Origin: an uncultured Bacteroidales bacterium
Lineage (GTDB): Bacteria; Bacteroidota; Bacteroidia; Bacteroidales; Bacteroidaceae
Assembly: GCA_902775375.1 (NCBI GenBank)
Contig: CACYLU010000002.1
Location: forward strand, 124,001 to 188,000
DNA length: 64,000 nt
Reading direction: 5' to 3'
Shown here: one piece after another, positions 36,451-49,864 of the stretch
Layout: every line of letters starts with the position of its first letter
How positions within the stretch are numbered: the stretch's first letter is position 1
Made by a program: the position numbers and the translations under genes
Notes under the pieces: model-generated
Told to the model about the DNA's origin: nothing
Database searches by the model: none
What the model saw: only the letters and a program-made list of their open reading frames with translations

Positions 36451-36924
36451 TTATGCTTTCAAGAGTTCTGATAGCAAATTGAGGGCTTGTTTGATGGCTC
36501 TTTCTATGTTTTTCAGTCTTCCTTCGTCACCTGTCTGCTTGAAAGTAACTATTTTATTTCCCCATGCAGCAGCTATCCAAATAGTGCCAACTGGCTTCCC
36601 TGGTTCTTCGCCACCAGGGCCAGCGATGCCAGTAGTAGCCATCGCGCAATCGGTTTTCAGCGATTTCATCGCTCCTTTTACCATTTCTATTACTGTTTGC
36701 TCGCTCACTACACCATATTTATATATAGTATCTGGATTTACACTCAACAATTCTTCCTTTACATCGTTCTGGTACGAAACGATTCCACCTCTAACATAGG
36801 CAGAACTACCAGCCACTGAAGTTAGTCGAGCAGCGATTCCCCCACCCGTACAACTTTCAGCAGTTGAAACTGTAAGACCTTTTTCTATTAATTGCTTGCC
36901 TAATTTTTTCTGTATGCTCTCCAT
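36451..36924 (-). CDS. pncC: CinA-family nicotinamide-nucleotide amidohydrolase (PncC-like)
   Basis: A 157-residue stand-alone CinA C-terminal domain protein. PncC hydrolyses nicotinamide mononucleotide to nicotinate mononucleotide and ammonia in pyridine-nucleotide recycling. The catalytic Ser/Thr segment [23 protein letters not shown] lies at about 19-41, and the family motif [20 protein letters not shown] at about 95-115. It lacks the N-terminal MoeA-like domain of full CinA. It is flanked upstream by repeat-bearing DNA. Confidence 0.92.
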   Translation of the reverse strand: MESIQKKLGKQLIEKGLTVSTAESCTGGGIAARLTSVAGSSAYVRGGIVSYQNDVKEELLSVNPDTIYKYGVVSEQTVIEMVKGAMKSLKTDCAMATTGIAGPGGEEPGKPVGTIWIAAAWGNKIVTFKQTGDEGRLKNIERAIKQALNLLSELLKA

Positions 36925-36977
36925 TTCATTATATCTCTTAAAATTTTCAAAAACTGATTATCTCTTTTGACAATCAA

Positions 36978-37043
36978 GCTTAGTCGGAGTAAAAGCACGG
37001 TTTAGCGGAAGTAAACCCTCCTTCAGCTACCGCTAAGCGTTGA
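36978..37043 (+). repeat. 22-bp tandem repeats (locus B) with an inverted copy
   Basis: Copies at 36978-36999 (GCTTAGTCGGAGTAAAAGC...) and 37000-37021 (GTTTAGCGGAAGTAAACCC...), again 22 bp apart. An inverted copy of the core (CTACCGCTAAGC at 37027-37038) follows, which gives a hairpin with 9-bp arms. Confidence 0.75.
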
Positions 37044-37063
37044 AATTATCATGAGAATTTCTT

Positions 37064-37107
37064 AGTTTGCTAGTATCAAGCTCCCAGTTAGATAGTATCA
37101 AACACTA
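37064..37107 (+). repeat. Second, unrelated two-copy 22-bp repeat
   Basis: AGTTnGnTAGTATCAAnCnC occurs at 37064 and 37086, exactly 22 bp apart. The sequence differs from the neighbouring GTTTAG-type unit but shares its period. Confidence 0.6.
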
Positions 37108-37132
37108 AGGCTACTTGCTTCTGACAACTATT

Positions 37133-38152
37133 TCAGATGCTGACACGAGAATATGCTGGTGCATCTATCGGACAGAAATCCTTATCTTGGTACTTGTAAT
37201 AACCAGTAATAGCTATCATAGCTGCATTATCGGTAGTGTAGCTGAACTTGGGAATAAAGATTTTCCATCCAAAACGCTGGGCATGATCTCTAAAAGCATT
37301 ACGTAGGCCGTTATTGGCAGAAACACCTCCTGCCAAAGCCACTTCCTTGATCTTGTATTGTTTAGCAGCCTTGCGCAATTTATCCATCAAGATATCAACA
37401 ATAGTTGCTTCCAATGATGCTGCTAAGTCGGTTTTATGGTGCTCAATGAAATCAGGATCATCTTTCAGCCAGTCCTTCAGGGAATACAGGAAGGAAGTTT
37501 TTAGCCCACTAAAGCTGTAATCCAGTCCTGGAATATGTGGCTTGCTGAAAGTGAATGCCTTAGGGTTGCCCTGACGAGCCAGTTTATCGATGATAGGACC
37601 ACCTGGATAGCCCAACCCCATCACCTTAGAACATTTGTCGATGGCCTCACCTGCTGCATCGTCGATAGTCTGCCCCAGAATCTCCATATCGTTATAGGCT
37701 TTCACCAAAACGATTTGTGAGTTACCCCCAGAAACCAGCAAGCACAGGAAAGGGAACTTTGGTGGGTCGTAATCCTCTCCTTCCACTTTAATGAAATTAG
37801 CTAACACATGACCAGTCAAGTGGTTGACATCAATCAATGGGATGCGTAAAGAACAAGCTAATCCTTTCGCAAATGACACACCTACGAGCAAAGAACCCAT
37901 CAATCCAGGACCACGGGTAAAGGCAATAGCACTCAACTCTTCCTTGCTGACCCCTGCCCTTTTCAGAGCTTCATGTACTACAGGAACAATATTCTGCTGA
38001 TGTGCCCTTGAAGCCAGTTCTGGCACCACACCTCCATAAGCCTCATGAACAGCCTGACTGGCTACTACGTTTGAGAGCAAATAGCCGTCCTTGATTACAG
38101 CAGCAGAAGTGTCGTCACAAGATGATTCTATTCCTAAAATTATTGTACTCAT
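37133..38152 (-). CDS. tsaD: tRNA N6-adenosine threonylcarbamoyltransferase
   Basis: TsaD transfers the threonylcarbamoyl group to A37 of tRNAs that read ANN codons. From the ATG at 38152 it is 339 residues, starting MSTIILGIESSCDDTSAAVI. The ASKHA-fold metal-binding motif ASRAHQQNIVPVVHEAL (about 51-67) and the LVSGGNSQIVLV, SFSGLKTSFLY and ALAGGVSANNGLR segments are all present. The open frame extends 64 codons further upstream, but that part covers the promoter and the divergent gene. A -7 box is at 38184-38176 on the minus strand. Confidence 0.97.
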   Translation of the reverse strand: MSTIILGIESSCDDTSAAVIKDGYLLSNVVASQAVHEAYGGVVPELASRAHQQNIVPVVHEALKRAGVSKEELSAIAFTRGPGLMGSLLVGVSFAKGLACSLRIPLIDVNHLTGHVLANFIKVEGEDYDPPKFPFLCLLVSGGNSQIVLVKAYNDMEILGQTIDDAAGEAIDKCSKVMGLGYPGGPIIDKLARQGNPKAFTFSKPHIPGLDYSFSGLKTSFLYSLKDWLKDDPDFIEHHKTDLAASLEATIVDILMDKLRKAAKQYKIKEVALAGGVSANNGLRNAFRDHAQRFGWKIFIPKFSYTTDNAAMIAITGYYKYQDKDFCPIDAPAYSRVSI

Positions 38153-38175
38153 AGCCTTTTTTTTCGTTTTGCGGT

Positions 38176-38226
38176 ACAAAATTAATGATAAAGTATTTAT
38201 CATTTCATTAAAATGAGTAATTTTGT
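38176..38226. promoter_or_regulatory. Divergent tsaD/tamB promoters flanking a 21-bp palindrome
   Basis: TAATTTTGT lies on the minus strand (38184-38176, to tsaD) and on the plus strand (38218-38226, to tamB). Between them is a perfect inverted repeat AATGATAAA-GTA-TTTATCATT at 38184-38204, which occupies the expected -33 area of both promoters. Confidence 0.6.
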
Positions 38227-38290
38227 TCAATAAAATAAAAAAAAGCATCTGAATATACTGAAAAGAGCCATACAAACTCTTGCCGTTATT

Positions 38291-41200
38291 GTGTTGACGA
38301 GCTATATCGGCATTATTCTCGCGTTGAACATCCCTATGGTACAACGTGGAGTATCTTCTTTTGCTAGCAACGAACTATCTAAACTCTTGGGTGCCGAAGT
38401 ATCAATCGGTAACATTAACCTGGGTTTTCTCAATCGCATCATTTTAGAGAATGTGCGTTTGAAAGATGAACAAGGTGCTGAAATGCTGTCGGTTGCCAGA
38501 GTGTCGGCTGCTTATGACATTGCCCCTTTGTTTAAGGGAAAGATAGATATTGGTAGTGCCCAACTCTTCGGTTTCAATGCACACTTAAATAAGGAGACGC
38601 CTGATGCTAAGCCTAACTTTCAGTTTATTGTCGATGCTTTATCTTCTGATGACAACAAAGAGCCTTCACATATTGACTTACGCATCAATTCATTGCTTGT
38701 TAGACGAGGCAACGTCACCTATGATGTGCTTTCTGAAGCAGAGAAACCTGGCACATTTAACGCCAATCACCTGCAATTAAACAATTTGCGTGCAAATATA
38801 TCGCTTAAGGCTTTGCGCAACGATACACTCAACGCTTCTATCAGACAGTTGAGTATGGTGGAAGCCAACTCTGGCTTTACCCTTAATAAACTTGATTTCA
38901 GAATTATTAGTAGCAACCAGCATACAGTGATTGATAACTTTGATATACAATTGCCTAATACTGCTTTGCTGATTGATACCATTAATGTTCGCTATGATAG
39001 TATTGCAGCCCTTAATAATTTTGCTGACAATGCCCATTTCTCCGTCCATCTCAAACCTTCTGCTATCACTTTACTAGACATAGCAGCCTTTGTTCCTAAC
39101 CTGAAGACTTTCAGAGATAAAATCCAGGTAGAACTTTTAGCTGAAGGAACTGTCAACGATCTGCATCTCCCCATTCTCAAGATTGACGGCAATCACATTC
39201 GCGTCAATGGAAATGCCTATATTCAAGGGATCACCAATCCAGCTGAAAGCAATATCAGAGGTCAGTTAAGTGAGGCATATGCCGACCCTGAAGGTGTGGC
39301 TTTCTTAATGCGCAACCTTTCGGATAATTTCGAAGAATTACCCAGTGCTATCACTAATTTAGGAAGCATTCATTTCAATGGTAACGTCTCTGGTCCTCTT
39401 AGACATTTAGTGACGCATGGGAGACTCCAGACTGATTTAGGGTCTTTTCAAGGGAATATGCAGCTAAGGTCTGACAGCATTAATAGCATAATTGGTTATG
39501 AAGGTGATTTACAAACAGATGGCTTCGCTTTAGGCACTTTGTTGGATAATAAAGATTTGGGAGACATATCATTTAGTCTCGACTTGAACGGAACGCATCC
39601 GCGAGAAGGACTCTCAAAAATCATCATCAAAGGTGTTATTGATTCATTGTCGTATAGTGGCTATACCTACCACAACATCGCCTTAGATGGAGAGCATGTG
39701 AATGGTGGATACAACGGAACTATTGAATTGAATGATGATAACGCTTACGTGAAAATGGTGGGTTCTATGGAAAAGCTATCTTCCATCCCTGTGTTCAATT
39801 TTGATGCAGTTATTGATCATTTCCGTCCTACCCCACTTCATCTTACAGAGAACTACAAAGACAATGAGTTGTCTCTCAATGTCAAGGCAAATTTTGTGGG
39901 CAGTTCGATTGATGATATGATCGGAGAACTGAACATCAATGACATGAAATATGTCACACCAACCAGATCTTACGTTCTCGACAATTTCAAGGTATCAGCT
40001 ATTAAGCAGGATAATGGAACCAAGAAGCTTACTTTTGCATCCAACTTCTTACAAGGGAATATTGAAGGAGATTATTCTTATCGCACTCTTCCAAACAGTG
40101 TGATGTCAGTTGTAGATCGCTACGTTCCATCATTGTTTAAAAGCAGACGAATCGCTAAGGATTCTCAAAACAACTTCACTTTTGACTTACAATTAGATAA
40201 TACCGAATTTATTTCTGCCCTGTTGCAAATACCGCTTACTGTTTACACACCATCTACCCTGAAGGGCTTTTTTAACGACACTGAACAAAAGATGCGCATC
40301 GAGGGCTTCTTCCCCAGGTTTATGTATGGTGAAAAGTTCTTGGAATCGGGTGTCTTGTTGGCAGAGACTCCTGCTGACCAATTCCACATTACGGCAAGGG
40401 TAAGTGACCGTGATGTGGAGGATGACATGAATTATATGGCTGACATTACTGCACGCAATGACAGTTTATTTGCCACGATGAACTGGGGCAACAAAAGTGA
40501 GCAAACTTATAGTGGAAAGCTTTCAACGATGGTAAGTTTCCTGCAGCCAGAAGCACACGACGAGGCGTTAGCGCAAGAACTATTGCCTCTGAAGGCTAAG
40601 ATTGACATCAACCCTTCTGAGGTCATCATCAACGATACATTGTGGAATATCCATCAATCACAAGTTACTATCGAAGGTAAGCGATTCCTTGTAGATGATT
40701 TCTTGGTCACCCAGGCAGATAGATACCTTAAGATTAATGGAAATATTTCTGAATCGGTTGAAGATACCGTCTTTATCGACATGAATGACATGCAGCTCAC
40801 CTATATTTTTGATGTGCTAGACGAAGGCGTTTCTTTTGATGGTGACGCAACGGGAAAGTCATATGCCGTAGGAGTAATGAAAACGCCATTCCTATATTCA
40901 GATCTTAACATTAAAGACTTTGGTACAGAAGGTTATCGCGTCGGCGATATGGTTTTTCATGGTGAGTGGCATCATGAAAAGGAAGGACTTTGGATCAATG
41001 CAGACATTCGTGAAGATACTATCGCTTATACCCATGTTGATGGATACGTCTACCCTATCAAACCTGCTTCATCACTTGATTTGAATATAGAAGCCAAAGG
41101 TACCAACTTGCGTTTCCTGCAACATTTCTTGGACGGAGTGACCCCTGATTTTAGTGGACGCGTCTGGGGCGATATCCATTTCTTTGGTAAATTCAAAGCG

Positions 41201-42796
41201 TTGAATGTTGAAGCGGAAAAGAAAGTGGCTGCTTTGGCAAGCATTAAGATAGACATGCTGAACACCAATTTCCTTCTGGAAGATAGTGTTGTGGTTAAGC
41301 AAGATGGTCTTAGATTCAGCAATAGTTACATGACTGATCATAGTGGAGATCATACAGGACGGCTAAACGGTTACATCCAATGGAAGAATTTCTCCGATGT
41401 GCGATACGATCTCAGGCTTGACATTGACAACATGCTGGTGCTCAACACTCAGCAGTCGGTTGAATATCCGTTCTATGGTGTGGTTTATGGTACAGGCAAC
41501 GCCCATATCTATGGTAACGAGGACAATGGCATGCGTATTGATGCAGCAATTACCACCAACCGAAATACTGTTTTCAATTACATCAAAGATGGCGTCACCA
41601 CAGCTACTGGTAGTCAGTTTGTGACCTATAATGACAAGACGCCACGTCGCGCCATCCTCGATTCTATTCCTCTTTCTGTCTTTGAACAGACCAAGCGCGT
41701 GGAATTAGAAGAAGAGGATTCGCATATAATGGATACTTATCTGAATATTATTGCAGATGTGACTCCTGATGCTACTATCCGCATCATCATGGATCCAATT
41801 GTAGGTGATAATATTACCTTCACAGGATCAGGCAGTATGCGTGCCAATTATTACAACAAGGGCGATTTCAATATGTATGGCACTTATACAATGGATAGAG
41901 GTGTCTATAAGCTCAGCATGCAGGAGATTATCCGCAAAGACCTTCAACTACAGGAAGGCAGTACGCTGACTTTTAACGGTGATCCATTGGATGCCCAGCT
42001 TGACTGGCACGCGAAATATACGGTGAATTCAGCCTCTCTGAATGACTTGATTCCTAATGCCAGTTCGTTTGTCAATCAGACTTCAGTAAAGGTTAATTGC
42101 TTGCTTGATATTACTGGCAATATGACGCAACCCGAATTAAAATTAGGCCTGGAGTTGCCTCAAGAAAGTGATGAGGTTCAATCGTTAGTGCAGAACTATA
42201 TCCCAACCGAAGAACAGATGAACATGCAAATTCTCTACTTACTCAGTATCGGAAAGTTCTATACGCCAGACTATGTCAACGTCTCTCAGAATTCTAACGT
42301 AATGAGTAGCGTAGTGTCTTCTACCCTTTCTGGTCAGTTGAACAACGCATTGTCCAATGTTATCAATAGCAACAACTGGAACTTTGGCACCAATCTTAGT
42401 ACAGGACAAAATGGGTGGAATGATTGGGAAGTTGAAGGCATTCTATCAGGTCAATTATTAAACAATCGTTTGCTGATTAACGGTAACTTTGGCTATCGTG
42501 AAAATCACATGTCGAACACTAATTTCGTGGGAGATTTCGATGCTCAGCTGCTTCTTAATCAGTCAGGAAGCATCCGCCTAAAGGCCTATAATCAGACCAA
42601 CGACCGTTATTTTGTACGCACCAATCCAACCACGCAAGGATTTGGTATCATCTTCAAGAAAGATTTCAACCATTGGAAAGATTTGCTCTTCTGGAAAAAC
42701 AAAGGAAAAGAAAAAGTTGAAGTGAAGACTCCAGAAGAACAGCCGACTAATTCAGATACAGGATTTGTTAGATTCAGAGAAAAACAAGATAAATGA
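38291..42796 (+). CDS. tamB: TamB-like translocation/assembly module protein
   Basis: A ~1500-residue envelope protein of the TamB/AsmA-like (DUF490) group, which bridges inner and outer membrane and helps lipid transport or outer-membrane protein assembly. It has one N-terminal membrane helix (LTSYIGIILALNIPMVQ), a very long repetitive beta-strand body, and a C-terminal DUF490 domain with DITGNMTQPELKLGLELPQ and NYIPTEEQMNMQILYLLSIG, near-universal in Bacteroidetes TamB. The frame is open leftward only to a TAA at 38231, with no ATG before or in the membrane helix. The GTG at 38291 cuts the helix. A CTG at 38249 would restore LNILKRAIQTLAVIV in front of it and looks more natural. The 3' partner is the DUF1080 lipoprotein, 17 bp downstream. 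Confidence 0.9.
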   Translation: MLTSYIGIILALNIPMVQRGVSSFASNELSKLLGAEVSIGNINLGFLNRIILENVRLKDEQGAEMLSVARVSAAYDIAPLFKGKIDIGSAQLFGFNAHLNKETPDAKPNFQFIVDALSSDDNKEPSHIDLRINSLLVRRGNVTYDVLSEAEKPGTFNANHLQLNNLRANISLKALRNDTLNASIRQLSMVEANSGFTLNKLDFRIISSNQHTVIDNFDIQLPNTALLIDTINVRYDSIAALNNFADNAHFSVHLKPSAITLLDIAAFVPNLKTFRDKIQVELLAEGTVNDLHLPILKIDGNHIRVNGNAYIQGITNPAESNIRGQLSEAYADPEGVAFLMRNLSDNFEELPSAITNLGSIHFNGNVSGPLRHLVTHGRLQTDLGSFQGNMQLRSDSINSIIGYEGDLQTDGFALGTLLDNKDLGDISFSLDLNGTHPREGLSKIIIKGVIDSLSYSGYTYHNIALDGEHVNGGYNGTIELNDDNAYVKMVGSMEKLSSIPVFNFDAVIDHFRPTPLHLTENYKDNELSLNVKANFVGSSIDDMIGELNINDMKYVTPTRSYVLDNFKVSAIKQDNGTKKLTFASNFLQGNIEGDYSYRTLPNSVMSVVDRYVPSLFKSRRIAKDSQNNFTFDLQLDNTEFISALLQIPLTVYTPSTLKGFFNDTEQKMRIEGFFPRFMYGEKFLESGVLLAETPADQFHITARVSDRDVEDDMNYMADITARNDSLFATMNWGNKSEQTYSGKLSTMVSFLQPEAHDEALAQELLPLKAKIDINPSEVIINDTLWNIHQSQVTIEGKRFLVDDFLVTQADRYLKINGNISESVEDTVFIDMNDMQLTYIFDVLDEGVSFDGDATGKSYAVGVMKTPFLYSDLNIKDFGTEGYRVGDMVFHGEWHHEKEGLWINADIREDTIAYTHVDGYVYPIKPASSLDLNIEAKGTNLRFLQHFLDGVTPDFSGRVWGDIHFFGKFKALNVEAEKKVAALASIKIDMLNTNFLLEDSVVVKQDGLRFSNSYMTDHSGDHTGRLNGYIQWKNFSDVRYDLRLDIDNMLVLNTQQSVEYPFYGVVYGTGNAHIYGNEDNGMRIDAAITTNRNTVFNYIKDGVTTATGSQFVTYNDKTPRRAILDSIPLSVFEQTKRVELEEEDSHIMDTYLNIIADVTPDATIRIIMDPIVGDNITFTGSGSMRANYYNKGDFNMYGTYTMDRGVYKLSMQEIIRKDLQLQEGSTLTFNGDPLDAQLDWHAKYTVNSASLNDLIPNASSFVNQTSVKVNCLLDITGNMTQPELKLGLELPQESDEVQSLVQNYIPTEEQMNMQILYLLSIGKFYTPDYVNVSQNSNVMSSVVSSTLSGQLNNALSNVINSNNWNFGTNLSTGQNGWNDWEVEGILSGQLLNNRLLINGNFGYRENHMSNTNFVGDFDAQLLLNQSGSIRLKAYNQTNDRYFVRTNPTTQGFGIIFKKDFNHWKDLLFWKNKGKEKVEVKTPEEQPTNSDTGFVRFREKQDK

Positions 42797-42813
42797 TTTA
42801 ATATTTAAAGTGT

Positions 42814-44043
42814 ATGAAAAAGTTATTCTTTGCAGCTGCTATGCTGACCGCCCTTTTTACCTCATGTGGTGATCAGGGTAAAGAAGTGCTGTTCAATGGA
42901 CAGAACTTAGATGGTTGGGTTCTTTACACAGACCCCAATAGTGATGTAAAACCAGAAGAAGTGTTTACAGTTAAAGACGGCGTTATCAGTGTAACTGGTA
43001 TGCCTTATGGCTATATGCGTACTGCCAAGAAATATGCTGACTACGAAGCGCATATTGAGTTCCGCTGGACTGATGGAAAAGGTTCTAACAGTGGATTTTT
43101 CCAGCGTATCCAAGATGGTGACAAGATGTGGCCAGGTATGATTGAAGTACAGTTAAAAGGTGGCAGCGTAGGCGACCTTATGGGTAGTGTAAAAGATGCT
43201 GTTGAAGCACCTGGTGGCCCAAAACGTGTTCTTCGTTTGGATGAAGAAGGTTTGGAAAGTCCTGTTGGCGAATGGAATTCTGTTGATGTAAAAGCAGTTG
43301 GCAGCCACATCACCCTAACCCTGAACGGCAAAGTGGTTAATGAGGCAGAGACTGACCTCACTGAAGGCTTTATAGCACTTCAGAGCGAAGGTGGTCCACT
43401 GGAGTTCCGCAATGTTTGGGTAAAAGAAATCAAGCCTGCAACGGGCGCTCCTGCTCCTGAACTCATCCCTACAGAGATTGCTCTGTTCAACGGCCGTAAC
43501 CTCAATGGATGGACTCTCTTTACTGACCCAACTAGTGATGTTAAAGCAGAAGAAGTGTTCACCGTTCAGGATGGTGTTATCAATGTGTTGGGTAATCCTT
43601 TCGGCTATATGCGCACCAACCGTCAGTTTGGCAACTATCGCTTGCATGTTGAATGGCGCTGGGTAGATGATAAGGCTACCAAGAACAGTGGATGTTTCCA
43701 GCGTGTTCAACCTGGCGATAAGATTTGGCCTGCAGGTGCAGAATGCCAGTTGGCCGATGGAAATGCCGGAATGGTTGTAGGTCTTGGAGGATACAAGATT
43801 GAAGGTGCTATGCAGCGTGGTGAGTTCGGTATCAAGGCTCGCATCGCAGAGAATCCGTCAGAAAAGCCTTTTGGCGAATGGAATGAGGCTGACATCGAAT
43901 GTGTCGGTAAACACATGACTTTCAAGATTAACGGTGTAGTACAGAATGAAGCTGATGGTGAATTCGATCGTGGCTGCATTGCCCTGCAAAGTGAAGGTGG
44001 TCCTCTGCAATTCAGAAATGTTACTATTTTTGAATTAAAATAA
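42814..44043 (+). CDS. Lipoprotein with two tandem DUF1080 domains
   Basis: A 409-residue exported protein with lipobox (TALFTSC, Cys about 19) and two copies of a DUF1080 (concanavalin-like, 3-keto-disaccharide hydrolase) domain, about residues 24-207 and 221-409. Matching segments are LFNGQNLDGWVLYTDPNSDV with LFNGRNLNGWTLFTDPTSDV, and IALQSEGGPLEFRNVWV with IALQSEGGPLQFRNVTI. Some DUF1080 proteins in Bacteroidetes hydrolyse 3-keto-glucosides; others are only known as sugar-associated. An internal duplication is unusual. It is probably cotranscribed with tamB. Confidence 0.87.
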   Translation: MKKLFFAAAMLTALFTSCGDQGKEVLFNGQNLDGWVLYTDPNSDVKPEEVFTVKDGVISVTGMPYGYMRTAKKYADYEAHIEFRWTDGKGSNSGFFQRIQDGDKMWPGMIEVQLKGGSVGDLMGSVKDAVEAPGGPKRVLRLDEEGLESPVGEWNSVDVKAVGSHITLTLNGKVVNEAETDLTEGFIALQSEGGPLEFRNVWVKEIKPATGAPAPELIPTEIALFNGRNLNGWTLFTDPTSDVKAEEVFTVQDGVINVLGNPFGYMRTNRQFGNYRLHVEWRWVDDKATKNSGCFQRVQPGDKIWPAGAECQLADGNAGMVVGLGGYKIEGAMQRGEFGIKARIAENPSEKPFGEWNEADIECVGKHMTFKINGVVQNEADGEFDRGCIALQSEGGPLQFRNVTIFELK

Positions 44044-44060
44044 CAAAAATATTCAATATA

Positions 44061-44092
44061 TTTCTTTATATTAAAAAAAAGAATTATATTTG
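44061..44092 (+). promoter_or_regulatory. Promoter of the DUF4332 gene
   Basis: TTTC at 44061-44064 (one mismatch), 20 bp, then TATATTTG at 44085-44092. The in-frame TTG at 44090 lies in this box, so the ATG at 44147 is the start. Confidence 0.6.
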
Positions 44093-44146
44093 AGGCGATT
44101 AAAGGGAATATATCCTATTATTAACCTCAATAAAAACATTTCCATT

Positions 44147-44554
44147 ATGGCTTACAAGATTATTGACATTGAGGGCGTTGGTGATGTTTATGCAGAGAAG
44201 CTGATTGCTGCTGGTATTACTAAACCCGAAGAATTGTTACAAAAGTGTGCTGCTCCTGCTGGCCGTAAGGCATTGGCAGAAGAAACAGGTATTGCAGATA
44301 GCTTGATTCTGAAATGGACGAATCACGCAGATCTCTTCCGTATTAAGGGTGTTGGTCCTCAGTTCTCAGAACTGTTGGAAGCTGCTGGCGTTGATACCGT
44401 AAAAGAATTGAGAAACCGCAAACCAGAGAATTTGGCTGCTAAAGTTCTCGAGATTAACGAGCAGAAACATCTTGTTCGTCGTGTTCCTGTTTTAAAAGAA
44501 ATCATTAAGATGGTGAACCAGGCAAAGGAATTGCCTCCAATGATGACTTATTAA
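44147..44554 (+). CDS. DUF4332 helix-hairpin-helix protein
   Basis: A 135-residue protein, start MAYKIIDIEGVGDVYAEKLI. Two helix-hairpin-helix motifs are visible: IEGVGDVYAEKLIAAGI (about 7-23) and IKGVGPQFSELLEAAGVDTV (about 62-81). These are the hallmarks of DUF4332. HhH pairs usually bind the DNA backbone without sequence specificity, so a DNA-related role is plausible but unproven. It is monocistronic with its own promoter and a strong terminator. Confidence 0.9.
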   Translation: MAYKIIDIEGVGDVYAEKLIAAGITKPEELLQKCAAPAGRKALAEETGIADSLILKWTNHADLFRIKGVGPQFSELLEAAGVDTVKELRNRKPENLAAKVLEINEQKHLVRRVPVLKEIIKMVNQAKELPPMMTY

Positions 44555-44576
44555 TCTGCACACATCACAAAGATAT

Positions 44577-44610
44577 GAGAGGTTGGGAACTCCCAACCTC
44601 TCTTTCTTTT
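44577..44610 (+). terminator. Terminator of the DUF4332 gene
   Basis: A perfect 11-bp stem (44577-44587 with 44592-44602, arm GAGAGGTTGGG), AACT loop, then a T/C-rich tail. Confidence 0.85.
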
Positions 44611-44670
44611 TCCTATTAGATCTTAGAAAAGATAATAGCTAAACAAGTGCAAGCTTTGAGATATCCAAAT

Positions 44671-45564
44671 TCAGCACTTGATGTTCAATTCGTTTAATAT
44701 CTTTCGCATTGCCTCGAACGTAGTAATCCTTGTTGGCACCAGTGGCAAACGAAGTTTGTTTTCAATCATACCCATTGCATGCAGCATGGCCTTTACACCA
44801 GCAGGATTACCATCCACAAACAGCAATTTGAATAGTTCTGTAAACTTATGGTGAATAGTCAGTGCATTAGCAAAATCGCCTTGCAAAGCCAAACGCGTCA
44901 TACGTCCAAACTCTCGTGGAAAAGCATTACCGATAACAGAGATAACGCCAACGGCACCCATTGTAATCAGCGGATAGGTAATACCGTCATCGCCAGAGAT
45001 AACGTTAAATCCTTCTGGACGGTTCTTGATGATATCGTCAATCTGGGTCATGTTACCAGAAGCCTCTTTCACAGCAATCACATTCTTGAAATCGTTAGCT
45101 ATGCGAAGAGTAGTCTCTGCTGTCATGTTTGTACCCGTTCTGCCTGGTACATTGTAAAGCACTAACGGCAATTCAGTTGATTCAGAAATAGCCTTATAAT
45201 GCTGATAGATACCTTCTTGTGAAGGTTTATTATAGTAAGGTACTACAGAGAGTATGGCATCCACGCCATTATAATTTCCGTTTTTCAACGCTTCCGTCAC
45301 ACCACGAGTGTTATTGCCACCCACGCCTAACAAGATAGGCACCCTACCATTAACACGCTCTATCACGGTTTCTTTCACCTTTTCTTTTTCATAGTCAGTT
45401 AATGTGGGAGTCTCAGCAGTCGTGCCTAATACACAGAGGAAATCAACATTATTCAGAACCAAGTAGTCAACCATACGCAATAAGGCTGTATAGTCAACAC
45501 TATCGTCTTGCTTGAAAGGCGTTATCAGCGCCACACCCAATCCTCTTAATGTAGTTTGTATCAT
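44671..45564 (-). CDS. dapA: 4-hydroxy-tetrahydrodipicolinate synthase
   Basis: DapA condenses pyruvate and aspartate semialdehyde in lysine/diaminopimelate synthesis. The 297-residue TIM barrel shows the Thr pair in LGTTAETPTL (about 47-56), the catalytic Tyr in YNVPGRTG (about 137-144) and the Schiff-base Lys in AVKEASGNM (about 167). A -7 box (TATCTTTGC, minus, 45601-45593) lies upstream. It is divergent from nothing; the ligA gene follows the same direction from further right. Confidence 0.96.
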   Translation of the reverse strand: MIQTTLRGLGVALITPFKQDDSVDYTALLRMVDYLVLNNVDFLCVLGTTAETPTLTDYEKEKVKETVIERVNGRVPILLGVGGNNTRGVTEALKNGNYNGVDAILSVVPYYNKPSQEGIYQHYKAISESTELPLVLYNVPGRTGTNMTAETTLRIANDFKNVIAVKEASGNMTQIDDIIKNRPEGFNVISGDDGITYPLITMGAVGVISVIGNAFPREFGRMTRLALQGDFANALTIHHKFTELFKLLFVDGNPAGVKAMLHAMGMIENKLRLPLVPTRITTFEAMRKILNELNIKC

Positions 45565-45617
45565 AAAAAATCGAATAATTCGTAATTACTTTGCAAAGAT
45601 AGTAATAGATTTGCAAA

Positions 45618-49851
<4,234 letters not shown>

Positions 49852-49864
49852 TTCCCTTTAAGGT

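Noticed and set aside
37133-38344. Longer TsaD beginning at 38344
   Set aside because: The extra N-terminal residues cover the tsaD and tamB promoters and overlap the tamB coding region; the family starts at the MSTIILGIESS segment.
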